From assembly GCF_018394335.1 (NCBI RefSeq), contig NZ_CP074572.1, positions 3,906,001 to 3,970,000 on the forward strand: a stretch of 64,000 nt of DNA. The letters run 5' to 3'. Position 1 is the first letter of the stretch, and each line of letters begins with the position of its first letter. The DNA comes from Shewanella dokdonensis (GTDB taxonomy: Bacteria > Pseudomonadota > Gammaproteobacteria > Enterobacterales > Shewanellaceae). Made by a program: the position numbers and the translations under genes. The notes under the pieces are model-generated. The model did no database searches, was not told the DNA's origin, and saw nothing but the letters and a program-made list of their open reading frames with translations. Positions 25,059 through 34,765 of this stretch are shown one piece after another.

Positions 25059-25603
25059 GCACTTAGGTCCTCAAAAGTAAGGGGCCACAAGGCCACTAGT
25101 CCAAGATGCTTTGTTCTACTTGCATCGCACCTGTTAACTGTTTGGTAGGTTTCACTCAGCCCTGACGCAGCGATCCGAACACCATTCCAAGAACATCTGG
25201 CTGAAAATAAATCGCTTATGAATTCTAGTCAACCAAATATCTATGCTAATCCTCTCGACTGCTCAAGCTATGGCTAGAAATCATCTTTATACGTTAATTC
25301 ATACCATTAGCCCTGTCTTTATGTGGCTACCGCCGCGCGCAAGACTGGCATAGATAAAGGATACTTATTTGATAAAAGCGAATATAAATTTATCACTCAC
25401 AACCGCAATTTTTAAGTGAAATATATGCCATTTAACAAAAACACCAGTTTTTTATATCGTCATCTGATTTTAAGTTTCTTTATCACGGATAAATCAACTG
25501 AAAAATATGGATATTTTTGTATTTCCCTCTTTTTTAATGGGGAGAAATTCGCTATTGTTCTTCGTCCAATCAAATTGTTTTAAACCATCAACTTCGAGGT
25601 AAT
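25059..25603. promoter_or_regulatory. 545-bp divergent intergenic region between the antiporter and alaA
   Basis: No coding potential on either strand. It must hold both promoters. AT-rich sequence with a palindrome AAAAATAT-GG-ATATTTTT at about 25501-25518 lies 90 bp before alaA. I cannot assign a regulator. Confidence 0.4.
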
Positions 25604-26815
25604 ATGCGGCCCATAATCAAATCCCATAAACTGGATAGCGTTTGTTATGACATTCGGGGTCCAGTTCATAAGGAAGCCCGCCGCCTGGAAGATGAAGGTC
25701 ACCGAATCCTCAAGCTCAATATAGGGAACCCTGCCGTTTTTGGCTTTGAAGCTCCTGAAGAAATTGTCCGTGATGTGATCCTGAACCTGCCATCTTCTCA
25801 GGGTTATTGTGAATCAAAAGGTCTGTTCTCTGCCCGTAAGGCCATTGTGCAGCATTACCAGTCTGAAGGTATCCGTGGGGTGGATATTGAAGACATTTAT
25901 ATAGGTAATGGTGTTTCTGAGCTCATTATGATGTCGATGCAGGGATTGCTGAATGCTGACGATGAAGTGCTGCTTCCTTCACCGGACTATCCGTTGTGGA
26001 CCGCGGCAGTCAACCTCGCTGGCGGTAAAGCACAGCATTATATTTGCGACGAAGAAGCCGACTGGTTCCCAGATCTGGACGATATCCGCAGTAAGATTAC
26101 CCCACGGACTCGCGGCATTGTTATCATCAACCCAAACAATCCCACCGGGGCGGTATATCCCAAAGAACTGTTGCTGGAAATTGTAGAGATTTGCCGTGAG
26201 CATTCATTAATTCTGTTTGCTGATGAGATTTACGACAAAATTCTGTATGACGGCGTTCAGCATACCCATGCGGCCAGTTTATCTGATGACATATTGACGG
26301 TTACGTTTAATGGCCTGTCAAAAGCTTACCGCGCTGCCGGATTTCGTATCGGCTGGATGATGCTTTCAGGGAATCTAAAAGCGGCCAAAAGCTACGTTGA
26401 AGGATTAGAAATGCTGTCCTCCATGCGGCTTTGTGCCAATGTGCCCAACCAGCACGGAATTCAGACAGCGTTGGGGGCTATCAGAGTATTAAGGAACTGA
26501 CGGCACCTGAAGGCCGCCTGACCATTCAACGCGATACCTGTTACGAGCTACTCAACCAGATCCCCGGGGTCAGCTGTAAAAAGCCCAAAGGCGCGATGTA
26601 CGCCTTTCCGAAGCTAGATGCGAAACGTTTCAGTATCCGCGATGATGAACGGCTAGTGCTGGATTTATTAAAAGAGAAAAATCCTGCTGGTACAAGGAAC
26701 CGCCTTTAACTGGGCCGCAGCGGATCATCTGCGTGTAGTGTTCCTCCCCTATAAAGAAGATCTGCAACGGGCGTTGTTCGCCTTTGGCGATTTTCTGAGC
26801 CATTATCACCAATAA
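25604..26815 (+). CDS. alaA: Alanine aminotransferase AlaA (two compensating frameshifts)
   Basis: 403 residues when a lost G (G5 run near 26473-26477) and an extra A (A5 run near 26677-26681) are corrected. It transfers the amino group between glutamate and pyruvate to form alanine. The protein starts MRPIIKSHKLDSVCYDIRGP, has NPNNPTGAVYPKE, DEIYDKILYDG and the PLP-lysine motif NGLSKAYRAAGFRIGW, and ends YKEDLQRALFAFGDFLSHYH. A deletion and an insertion in one gene fit read error better than decay. It is followed 118 bp later by yfbR, as in E. coli. Confidence 0.9.
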
Positions 26816-26933
26816 TCTGATGAAGAAGCCGTGCTGGTCACGGCTTTGACTGATTGTTGGCACTGCAACTGCCATTCCCTGCCTGGCTTGCGTTAAAGTA
26901 GTGAACATCCTATGAGTCATCGAAGAGGAAAAG

Positions 26934-27521
26934 ATGAGTCATCTGTTTGCCCACCTCGCCAGAATGAAATTAATTCAACGCTGGCCGCTAATGCACAATA
27001 TTCGTCAAGAAAATGTGCAAGAGCATTCGTTGCAGGTTGCCATGGTTGCCCATGCTCTGGCGATTATCAGTAACCGTTTATATCAGGGCCACTATTCACC
27101 CGAACACGCGGCAACACTGGCGATATTCCACGATGCCAGTGAAGTCTTGACGGGAGATTTACCCACACCGGTGAAATATTTTAACAAAGACATTGAAACC
27201 GAATATAAAAAAATCGAAGCGATTGCCGAAACACGTTTATTGCAGATGGTGCCAGAAATATTTCGGGAAGATTATCAGGCGTTATTTATCAGCGATGACA
27301 TCGACAGCGATTATCGGCGGTTGGTAAAGTCAGCCGATACACTGTGTGCTTATCTCAAATGCCTGGAAGAAAAACATGCAGGCAACAGCGAATTCAACTC
27401 GGCCAAACGGCGCTTGGAACAGATGCTGGATAGTAATCCCGATCCTGCTGTGCAATATTTTCGACAGGAATTTATTCCCAGCTTTAGCCTCGATTTAGAT
27501 CAGATTAATCAGTTGTTGTAA
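26934..27521 (+). CDS. yfbR: 5'-deoxynucleotidase YfbR
   Basis: 195 residues of the HD-domain superfamily. Metal ligands: H in [15 protein letters not shown] in [20 protein letters not shown], and D in [10 protein letters not shown]. It removes the 5'-phosphate of deoxynucleoside monophosphates in the cytoplasm. Full length for the family (E. coli 199). The gene lies downstream of alaA and 14 bp upstream of a second nucleotide-hydrolysing HD gene, probably as one operon. Confidence 0.92.
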   Translation: MSHLFAHLARMKLIQRWPLMHNIRQENVQEHSLQVAMVAHALAIISNRLYQGHYSPEHAATLAIFHDASEVLTGDLPTPVKYFNKDIETEYKKIEAIAETRLLQMVPEIFREDYQALFISDDIDSDYRRLVKSADTLCAYLKCLEEKHAGNSEFNSAKRRLEQMLDSNPDPAVQYFRQEFIPSFSLDLDQINQLL

Positions 27522-27535
27522 CAGGGAATCTCTCG

Positions 27536-28867
27536 ATGGAAACTTCTCCTTGGCTGGAACGCCGCGAGCGCGATCAAAGCCAGCGCCGCAATGATCATCG
27601 TTCACCATATCAACGCGACCGCGCGCGCATTATGCATTCAGCGGCCTTTCGCAGATTACAGGCAAAGACCCAGGTGTTAGGGGTTGGGATGAATGATTTT
27701 TATCGGACCCGCCTGACCCATTCGCTGGAAGTATCCCAAATCGGTACCGGTATCGCCGCGCAATTAAAACAGCGCTATCCACAAATGCTGCTTTGGCTCG
27801 ATTCGATGAGCCTAATTGAATCCTTGTGTCTGGCCCACGACATTGGCCATCCACCTTATGGACATGGTGGCGAAACGGCCCTTAATTATATGATGCGCGA
27901 TCATGGTGGTTTTGAAGGCAACGGGCAGACCTTTCGCATTCTGACGAAATTGGAGCCCTATACCGAACATTACGGGATGAACCTGACCCGCAGAACCTTG
28001 CTCGGGGTTATTAAATATCCCGCCTTGGCGGAATCGTTGCGACAAAAATATTCACAGCCAGCAATCACCAATTATCGCCAGTTGAAACCCAGTCAATGGC
28101 CGCCGGTTAAAGCAATTTTTAATGACGATGCCGCGGTCTTCAACTGGGTACTGGCACCATTGACGGCCCACGACCGTGCCGAGTTTATTCGGAGCAGCCA
28201 ATCCACTGACGGCGGGCATCAGCGCACGCTGCATAAGTCCTTTGACAGTACCATTATGGAGCTGGCCGATGATATTGCCTACGCCGTACATGATCTGGAA
28301 GATGCAATCGTCATGGGAATTGTCAGCCGTGAGCAGTGGCTGGAATTTGTCTCGCCCCGCTTGTCCTGTCTGCAAGACCCTTGGATCAAGGAACAACTGG
28401 ATAATATCGACGGCAGACTGTTTTCCAGCAAACATTACCGCCGTAAAGACGCTATCGGTACGCTAGTCAACGCACTGGTAACCGCGATTTGTATTAAAGA
28501 AAACGACCTATTTAGTGAACCGCTGCTGCGCCATCAAGCCGTCCTTGAGGCGCCGTATGATGAGATGCTGGAGATCCTCAAACAGTTTGTCTTGAAATAT
28601 GTGGTTCGAAAACCAGAAATCCAGATGCTGGAATATAAAGGACAACAGATAGTGATGGAGCTGTTTGAAGCACTCGCTTCAGATCCTCTGCGGTTACTGC
28701 CATTTAATACTCAAGAACGTTGGCAATCGGCGCAGCAGCTCGGAGGAAACAGTCTGCGGGTGATTGCTGATTATATTGCCGGGATGACAGATGAATTCGC
28801 TGCCCGGCTGCATCAGCAGCTATTCAGTCCGCGGGCAGCTTCATTGATGGAGTTTAGTCACATCTAG
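27536..28867 (+). CDS. dGTPase-like HD-domain triphosphohydrolase
   Basis: 443 residues. The HD motif is intact: H in [13 protein letters not shown], then [17 protein letters not shown] and a later D in [14 protein letters not shown]. Members hydrolyse dGTP or other dNTPs to nucleoside and triphosphate; this shorter form belongs to the dGTPase-like type 2 group rather than E. coli Dgt. Some relatives act in phage defence by dNTP depletion, but nothing here proves it. It follows yfbR by 14 bp, so dNMP and dNTP degradation are coupled. Confidence 0.85.
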   Translation: METSPWLERRERDQSQRRNDHRSPYQRDRARIMHSAAFRRLQAKTQVLGVGMNDFYRTRLTHSLEVSQIGTGIAAQLKQRYPQMLLWLDSMSLIESLCLAHDIGHPPYGHGGETALNYMMRDHGGFEGNGQTFRILTKLEPYTEHYGMNLTRRTLLGVIKYPALAESLRQKYSQPAITNYRQLKPSQWPPVKAIFNDDAAVFNWVLAPLTAHDRAEFIRSSQSTDGGHQRTLHKSFDSTIMELADDIAYAVHDLEDAIVMGIVSREQWLEFVSPRLSCLQDPWIKEQLDNIDGRLFSSKHYRRKDAIGTLVNALVTAICIKENDLFSEPLLRHQAVLEAPYDEMLEILKQFVLKYVVRKPEIQMLEYKGQQIVMELFEALASDPLRLLPFNTQERWQSAQQLGGNSLRVIADYIAGMTDEFAARLHQQLFSPRAASLMEFSHI

Positions 28868-28870
28868 GCA

Positions 28871-29502
28871 TCAGCCTAGCAGACTGGGAAATAACCCTTT
28901 AAGACCGGCGGCCATCACTTCAATGCCGATGGACAACATCAATAACCCCATTAACCGGGTAATAACGTTGATGCCGGTCTTGCCCAGCAGTTTGTTGATG
29001 GCACTGGCCATACGAAATAATGCAAAACTGAGTAAACCAAACAGCACCACAGTAAACGACATTGCTAACAGGTTCCAAACACCTTTGTGCTCGGCGGCAA
29101 ACACAATCACCGAGCTGATGGCACCAGGCCCCGCCATTAACGGTAATGCTAAGGGCACTACCGCAACTGAGTCCATCATAGAGGCTTCGCGATCTTCTTC
29201 TGGGTTACGTTTAACTTCACTGAGTTTCCCTTGCAACATCGACATCGCGATAATGGCGATTAGCGTTCCCCCGCAATGCGGAACGCTGACAGCGAAATAC
29301 TGAACATATTCAAGATCAGCTGCCCAGCAACAATAGTGCTCAGCAAAATAATTACTACTGCAAAATTGGCAACTTTAGCCGTCTGATCCCGCTCCGCAGC
29401 AGTTTGATGGCTAGTGAGACTGACAAATACCGGCAGCAAACCAATAGGATTGATAATGGCTAAAAGGCCCAGAAAGAATTTCACGTAGAGAGTGAGTTCC
29501 AC
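28871..29502 (-). CDS. MarC family membrane protein (one-base frameshift)
   Basis: About 210 residues with six predicted membrane helices. It starts MELTLYVKFFLGLLAIINPI with GLLPVFVSLTSHQTAAER, typical of the MarC/YchE family. A lost G in a G5 run (near 29270-29274) separates the first 80 residues from GGTLIAIIAMSMLQGKL. The second half has VVPLALPLMAGPGAISSVIV. It is an inner-membrane protein of unknown transport function, closest to E. coli YchE. It is convergent with the dGTPase-like gene (3 bp apart). Confidence 0.8.
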
Positions 29503-29685
29503 TATTTAAACCCTTACATAACACCTGAATGACGCCGTCGCGGCATTTTCGAGGCGCATAATCTACTCCAGCCTGAAAGTTTTACAAAATGAGATTTTTG
29601 GGGTTATCCCTAATTTTATTGGGGATTGCAGGAACATCGAAAAACAGCGGCAGAAACTGAAAAATTGATAATTTCCGATGTAATA

Positions 29686-29712
29686 AAGGCTCCTGAGGGA
29701 GCCTTTATGTAT
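29686..29712. terminator. Terminator downstream of the DUF2058 gene
   Basis: AAAGGCTCC pairs with GGAGCCTTT across a 4-base loop. A/T-rich flanks let it work on either strand. It immediately follows the DUF2058 stop on the minus strand. Confidence 0.75.
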
Positions 29713-30257
29713 TACCACATGAGGTCATCAGGGATCACATAATCGGCGTAAGGATCTTCTGCATCTTGCGGTTGCGATGATGTGCTATCCGCCTGCCATA
29801 AATAACCGACCCAATCAGGCACCAGCAAGTTAACCCGCTCCGCCAATTTATGGGGAACCAAATAGCTGTGATCTTCTAGCCGCACAATCCCCAGTTTGCC
29901 ATTAAGTAACTGTTGTTGCAGGGAACTGTTGAGATACAGCGGGTAGATTTTATTCAGTAACGTGTAATTGAATTTTATCTCACCATCGCTGGGCACACTC
30001 ACTGCCTTTCTCTTAATTTCACTGATCAGACTGCGCACCAGACCTTTTTCACTGGCTTCAGCAAAACGCTGTTCATTTAGTTGTTTATCACGTTTGGCCT
30101 GCTCAGCTTTTTGCGCGGCGACCTGTTGCTTTAGCGCTTCACTGCCATCATCAACGTTAGCCTTGCGATTGCGTTTCTTCTGAGTTTTAACGTCTTTTAT
30201 TTTCTGCTTATTGGTTAAGCCCGCTTTCAGTAACTGCTCCTGGAGTGCGTTTGCCAT
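29712..30257 (-). CDS. DUF2058 family protein (YaiL-like)
   Basis: 181 residues. A highly charged, coiled N-terminal half (LLKAGLTNKQKIKDVKTQKK, then KQQVAAQKAEQAKRDKQLNE) is followed by a folded C-terminal part (GEIKFNYTLLNKIYPLYLNS). This matches the DUF2058/YaiL family, annotated in places as nucleoprotein or polynucleotide-associated. It is likely nucleic-acid-associated; no enzyme activity is evident. It lies 9 bp after pyrF on the same strand and probably belongs to the lapA-lapB-pyrF operon. Confidence 0.8.
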   Translation of the reverse strand: MANALQEQLLKAGLTNKQKIKDVKTQKKRNRKANVDDGSEALKQQVAAQKAEQAKRDKQLNEQRFAEASEKGLVRSLISEIKRKAVSVPSDGEIKFNYTLLNKIYPLYLNSSLQQQLLNGKLGIVRLEDHSYLVPHKLAERVNLLVPDWVGYLWQADSTSSQPQDAEDPYADYVIPDDLMW

Positions 30258-30266
30258 AAAACCTCC

Positions 30267-30962
30267 TTAGCGGATGGACTGATATATTGCTTCCAGCGCT
30301 GCCAAAGGTTCGGCAGCCTGGGTGATGGGACGACCGATCACCAGATAGTCGGCACCAGCGTCTAATGCACTCTTAGGTGTCATGATGCGTTTTTGATCGC
30401 CAACATCACTGCCTTGTGGCCGGATACCGGGTGTCACCAGCTTAAAATCTTCCCCAAAACGTTGCTTTAATATAGGAGCTTCTTGTGCTGAACAAACCAC
30501 ACCATTCAGGCCGGCATCAAAACTCAATTGTGCTAAGCGGGTGACTTGTTCAGCCGCTGAGGCATTAACCCCAATTAATTGGAGTTCATCACTGCTCATA
30601 GAGGTGAGAACCGTTACCGCAATCAATAATGGTGCATTTTCGCCGTAAGGTAATAACGCCTTGCGAGCCGCTTCCATCATGGCTAGGCCACCACTGGCGT
30701 GAACATTCACCATCCATACCCCCAATTCCGCCGCCGCGGTGACCGCCTTGGCAACTGTGTTAGGAATATCGTGAAATTTCAGATCCAGAAACACATCAAA
30801 GCCACGATTTTGGATCTCTTTTACCAAATCAGGCCCAAACAGGGTGAACATCTCTTTGCCGATTTTTAACCGACAAAGGCTAGGATCTAGTTTATCTACG
30901 AGCTGTAGTGCCTGAAATTTATTATCAAAATCAAGTGCCACAACAATAGGATTTTCCAACAT
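30267..30962 (-). CDS. pyrF: Orotidine 5'-phosphate decarboxylase
   Basis: 231 residues. It catalyses the last step of UMP synthesis. The active-site signature [16 protein letters not shown] holds the catalytic Asp-Lys-Asp set; the phosphate-binding end has TPGIRPQG and [13 protein letters not shown]. Full length, no break. It lies 30 bp downstream of lapB, as in E. coli where lapA-lapB-pyrF form an operon. Confidence 0.97.
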   Translation of the reverse strand: MLENPIVVALDFDNKFQALQLVDKLDPSLCRLKIGKEMFTLFGPDLVKEIQNRGFDVFLDLKFHDIPNTVAKAVTAAAELGVWMVNVHASGGLAMMEAARKALLPYGENAPLLIAVTVLTSMSSDELQLIGVNASAAEQVTRLAQLSFDAGLNGVVCSAQEAPILKQRFGEDFKLVTPGIRPQGSDVGDQKRIMTPKSALDAGADYLVIGRPITQAAEPLAALEAIYQSIR

Positions 30963-30992
30963 TTGAACTCCAACAAAACAGTTTTTGACGGC

Positions 30993-32152
30993 TTATTCAC
31001 CATCAAGACCACGAATACGCTTAATGCTGCCCCAATTTTTGCAAGAAGGACAATGCCAGTAAAGGGTATGTGACGGGAAGCCGCATTCACGGCAACGATA
31101 ACTGGGACGAAAACGTATCTGCTGCTCAACCAACTGTTCCAGCATTGCCAGACTATCGCGCGCTTGGCCTTTCTCCGCCTGACGGATGTGCATCTGCATC
31201 AACAGTTGGAAGCCACGCATCGTCGGGTGACGGTATAATGCATCAAGCACCAATGTTTCAGCCCCTTTAATATCGCCGGCATCCAACATTTGCAATGCCA
31301 GCGCCACGACCACTGACGCCCCGGCGCCTTTATCGATGGCGCTGACTAATAACTGCCGATAATAGTGATTATCACCCGTTGCTTTCAGCAGTTGTTTGGC
31401 GTAAGGCAACGCATCGGCAAAGAGTTCAGCATCCGCTTCACTGAGTTTTTCCAATGTCTGCCGCACCTCGTCAAACTGTTTAAATTCAAGATATATTTTG
31501 GTCAGTGCCAGTAATGCCCTGCCGCATTCAGCATCCTGTTTTAGTGCCTGCCGCAGCATTTTAATCTGTAAGTTTTTATCTTCGGTTTCTTCGGCTAACT
31601 GACAATAGAAATGGGCAATGACGGGTTTTAACGACTGCTGACTTTTGCGCGGTAATCGCCGGGTAATATCAATGGCTTTTTGCCATTCTTTGGTCATCTG
31701 ATAAATAGCAATAAGCTCTTTCTCTGCGTCTTCAGAGTGATCTTCCTGTCCAACAAGATTAAGAAAAATCTCCTCAGCACGATCATAAAAACCCGCGGCA
31801 AGATAATCCTTGCCCAGTTCCATCATGGCTAAATCTCGCTGTTCTGTAGCGAGCGATGGCCGAGCGATAAGATTTTGATGAATACGGATAGCCCGGTCGA
31901 CTTCACCGCGTTTGCGAAATAAGGATCCCAAGGATAAATGGGTGTCGATGGTTTCATCGTCCACATCCAACATGCTGATAAACAGATCAACCGCTTTGTC
32001 AGATTCGTTAGACAATAAAAAATTCAGCCCAGTGAAATAGTCACGGCTAAGCTGCTTCTGCTTAAGATTCTGCTTTTGTCTCAGGTTGCGGCGCCCCATA
32101 TACCAGCCATAAGCGGCGGCGATGGGCAACAGCAAAAAAGCAGTTCCAACAT
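30993..32152 (-). CDS. lapB: Lipopolysaccharide assembly protein B (one-base frameshift near the start)
   Basis: About 386 residues: an N-terminal membrane anchor (LLPIAAAYGWYMGRR), a series of TPR repeats, and a C-terminal rubredoxin-like zinc site CRECGFP...CPSCKNWG. LapB controls LpxC degradation by FtsH and so balances LPS synthesis. The start ATG at 32152 is separated from the main frame by a lost base in the A6 run at 32134-32139 (plus strand); with seven A the protein begins MLELLFLLLP, as expected. It starts one base after the lapA stop and is co-transcribed with lapA and pyrF. Confidence 0.92.
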
Positions 32153-32153
32153 A

Positions 32154-32450
32154 TCAGGCGTTGTGCTCCTGTGGTGCGGTGGTTACTGACATCAGCTTCT
32201 TGCGGGCGCTTTTCAGTGATAATTTAAGACGGATAATGTAGTAGAAAGCGATAATCCAACTCACTAAAAAACCAGCTAAAAATACTACTGCCAAGACGAT
32301 TGGCAGGCGGTACTCACCCTGTGCGACAAAATAGCTGATGGTAACCATCTGTTCATTACGGGAACCAAACAGCAGCGCCAATACAAACAGCAACGCCAGC
32401 ACAATCGTGGCTATAAATGATTTCACATTAAACTCCAAGAATCGCCGCAT
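32154..32450 (-). CDS. lapA: Lipopolysaccharide assembly protein A
   Basis: 98 residues, two membrane helices (about 10-29 and 46-68) and a basic cytoplasmic tail, matching the LapA/DUF1049 family. Sequence landmarks: NEQMVTISYFVAQGEYRLPI and IAFYYIIRLKLSLKSARKKL. It works with LapB at the inner membrane in LPS assembly. It is the first gene of the operon; its promoter should lie in the 220 bp upstream, shared with the divergent alkyltransferase-like gene. Confidence 0.92.
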   Translation of the reverse strand: MRRFLEFNVKSFIATIVLALLFVLALLFGSRNEQMVTISYFVAQGEYRLPIVLAVVFLAGFLVSWIIAFYYIIRLKLSLKSARKKLMSVTTAPQEHNA

Positions 32451-32672
32451 TCAATGCGCTGATTATCCAGTAATTTGCAGGAACTGACCAGCATTGCCTT
32501 AAGCCAAACATAAAGAATTGCGGTGATTGCGGCTATTCTTCCGCTATTGTTACAGTCTAACAGCGGCGGCGACCGAGTTTGCTGCCGAGATCACCACAAC
32601 ATAAGTGCCACTTTAGTAAAAGCGTAGTTTTGCCTACAATCACGCTAAATATTTTAGAAAGCCGTTGGCCTT

Positions 32673-33035
32673 ATGTCATTCCCTACAGAAGCTGCAAAAC
32701 CGTCACCGCAACAGCGTATCTGGCAGGTAGTGGCAATGATCCCAGAAGGTAAAGTCAGCAGCTATGGTAAAGTGGCAGACTACGCCGGACTACCGCGGCG
32801 AGCACGTTATGTATCCAGAGCGCTAAAACAAGCGCCTGACAGCTTGCAATTACCCTGGCACCGAGTGATCAATGCGCAGGGGAAAATTGCCTTCGCTTCA
32901 GATTCTGACGCATTTAGAGAGCAATGCTATCTGTTACGTAAGGAAGGGATAACGGTGAACCATGGACGAGTTGCCTTGTCTGAATTTGAGTGGCAACCAG
33001 ATCTGGCAACATTGGTATTGTGTTTGCCGTTTTAA
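32673..33035 (+). CDS. Alkyltransferase-like protein (Atl)
   Basis: 120 residues, related to the C-terminal domain of O6-alkylguanine-DNA alkyltransferase. RIWQVVAMIPEGKVSSYGKV and YAGLPRRARYVSRALK are the DNA-binding part. The active-site PCHRV is PWHRVI here: Trp replaces the alkyl-accepting Cys, so it cannot transfer alkyl groups. Such Atl proteins bind alkylated guanine and hand the lesion to nucleotide excision repair. Similar in length to E. coli YbaZ/Atl. Next gene is 16 bp downstream. Confidence 0.88.
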   Translation: MSFPTEAAKPSPQQRIWQVVAMIPEGKVSSYGKVADYAGLPRRARYVSRALKQAPDSLQLPWHRVINAQGKIAFASDSDAFREQCYLLRKEGITVNHGRVALSEFEWQPDLATLVLCLPF

Positions 33036-33051
33036 TCAAAGGAGAAACTAT

Positions 33052-33785
33052 TTGAAAACCTGTCGTTTGCTATTGTTGCTGTGGTTATTACCGTTAACGG
33101 TAGTCGCCGCCCCCAGCCCGTTAGCACCACAAGTTGTGGAATATCAGGTCAAATATGGCAGTTTCAGCCTCGGTGGTGCCCGTTTTACCTTAACGGCGCC
33201 CCAAGGTAATACCTATCACTATGAAATGGATAGCAATTTAAGCCTGCTGTTGTTATCAGACAAGCGCAAGATCAGCAGTGTGTTTACCGAAGAAAATGGG
33301 CAACTTTTACCACTGCGCTTTCTCCACGAACGCACAGGTACTGGCAGGAACTTCACGGAGCAGATCGCATTTGCCAAAGATTTGGGAAAGGTATTCAGTG
33401 TCTATAAAGGTGAGAAAAGCAAACTGGACTATGCTGGCGCTTTGTATGACGCCATGATGCTACAGTTGCAGTTTCGTCTTGATCTGACAGAAGGCAAACA
33501 ACAATTCAACTACAAGATGGTGAAAGATAACGAGATAGAAGATTACCATTTCCGTAATTTGGGGGCGAAACGGTCACGCTACCCAGCGGCAGTTACCAAG
33601 CGGTACACTTGCAGCTCATACGTAAGAGCCAAAAACGCCATACCGATGTATGGATGGCGCCTGAATTAGGCTATCTGCCAGTAAAATTTATCCACGATGA
33701 AAAAGGTAGCGCGATGGAGCTGACCTTAAAGCAAGTCCAGTTCACTGGCGCGACCGGACAGGAGCAACTCGCCCAGGCAGAATAG
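33052..33785 (+). CDS. DUF3108 exported protein (one-base frameshift)
   Basis: 244 residues from TTG 33052 after AAAGGAG. A signal peptide (LLLLLWLLPLTVVAAP) is followed by QVVEYQVKYGSFSLGGARFT and DSNLSLLLLSDKRKISSVFT, the DUF3108 pattern. A lost G in a G5 run near 33561-33565 separates the last quarter, GETVTLPSGSYQAVHLQLIR, then DVWMAPELGYLPVKF. It is probably a periplasmic beta-rich lipid- or envelope-associated protein. Its last 60 bp overlap the convergent yafJ. Confidence 0.75.
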
Positions 33786-34529
33786 TTTCCATTCTCCCGG
33801 TTGCAGCAGTTGCCATTGCTCGTTATCTGTCAGCGGCCGGGTTGCCACCACAGTCACCACATCATTGGGTGTGGTTTCCTGATGAAAATCGATTACCACA
33901 TCGGTATCAATAAGTTTGGCCTTACCAAAAGGTGCTCTTCGGGTGATATAGCACAAGTTATTACTGCAAAAACTCATCAGGTAACGTCCATCACTCAGGA
34001 TCATGTTGAAGATCCCAAGCTGGCGGATCTGTTCTGCCAGTACCGCAATATAATGAAATACGGGCTGCATGTTCGCCGGTTCACGTTCACCGAATTTGGC
34101 GACTAACGATTCCAACAACCAGCAAAACGCCATTTCACTATCAGTTTCACCGACACTCTGATAGCGATGGGTGACAAATTTTTGCTGGTATCCCGTCAAC
34201 TGCCCGTTATGAGCATAAGTCCAGTAACGCCCCCATAACTCGCGCGTAAACGGATGCGTATTTTCCAGCGACACTTTGCCGCGATTCGCCTGACGAATAT
34301 GGCTGACGACCACTTCACTCTTGATGGGATATGACTTAATTAATCTTGCCACCTGAGAGCGACTGCTGGGCGCTGCATCTTTAAAGGTTCGGCTGCCCTT
34401 ACCTTCGTAAAAAGTAATTCCCCAGCCATCAACATGCGGCCCGGTAACACCACCTCGTTCTGCCAGTCCAGTAAAACTGAACACGATATCGGTAGGGACA
34501 TTGGCACTCATCGCCAGTAGTTCACACAT
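33726..34529 (-). CDS. yafJ: Class II glutamine amidotransferase YafJ
   Basis: 267 residues. The N-terminal nucleophile is Cys2 after Met removal (MCELLAMSANVPTDI), with GPHVDGWGITFYEGKGSRTF, VSHIRQANRGKVSLENTHPF and YAHNGQLTGY, as in the Ntn-type GATase domain. It probably releases ammonia from glutamine; the acceptor reaction is unknown. The C-terminus extends about 12 residues beyond E. coli YafJ (LLSGRASELDLL) and this extension lies in the overlap with the DUF3108 gene. Confidence 0.88.
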   Translation of the reverse strand: MCELLAMSANVPTDIVFSFTGLAERGGVTGPHVDGWGITFYEGKGSRTFKDAAPSSRSQVARLIKSYPIKSEVVVSHIRQANRGKVSLENTHPFTRELWGRYWTYAHNGQLTGYQQKFVTHRYQSVGETDSEMAFCWLLESLVAKFGEREPANMQPVFHYIAVLAEQIRQLGIFNMILSDGRYLMSFCSNNLCYITRRAPFGKAKLIDTDVVIDFHQETTPNDVVTVVATRPLTDNEQWQLLQPGEWKLFCLGELLLSGRASELDLL

Positions 34530-34611
34530 CAGCCACTTCTCAGAAAATCACGTAATCTCAGGGCATTGTATCCATCTGCTGGCAGAAGTGAAATTGTGCG
34601 TATTAAAAATA

Positions 34612-34629
34612 TTCAAACGTTTGTTTGAA
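34612..34629. promoter_or_regulatory. PsrA-type operator upstream of fadE
   Basis: TTCAAAC-GTTT-GTTTGAA, perfect 7-bp arms. It fits the known PsrA pattern CAAAC(N4)GTTTG used to repress fatty-acid degradation genes until acyl-CoA is present. It lies about 136 bp before the fadE start. Confidence 0.7.
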
Positions 34630-34765
34630 AAGTGCTTGAGTTAGATCGCAATCACGTTTACTTTTAGTGCGACACAGGTCTGACCACAGACTAAAATTGT
34701 GATAGTGATCGATAAAACCTGTCGGCATACAGTCCTTGAAAAAGGCAAGAAAAAGGAGAATCACA

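Noticed and set aside
27536-28867. dGTPase-like gene as a phage-defence gene
   Set aside because: Some relatives deplete dNTPs, but its place after yfbR in a core operon points to housekeeping; no defence neighbours.
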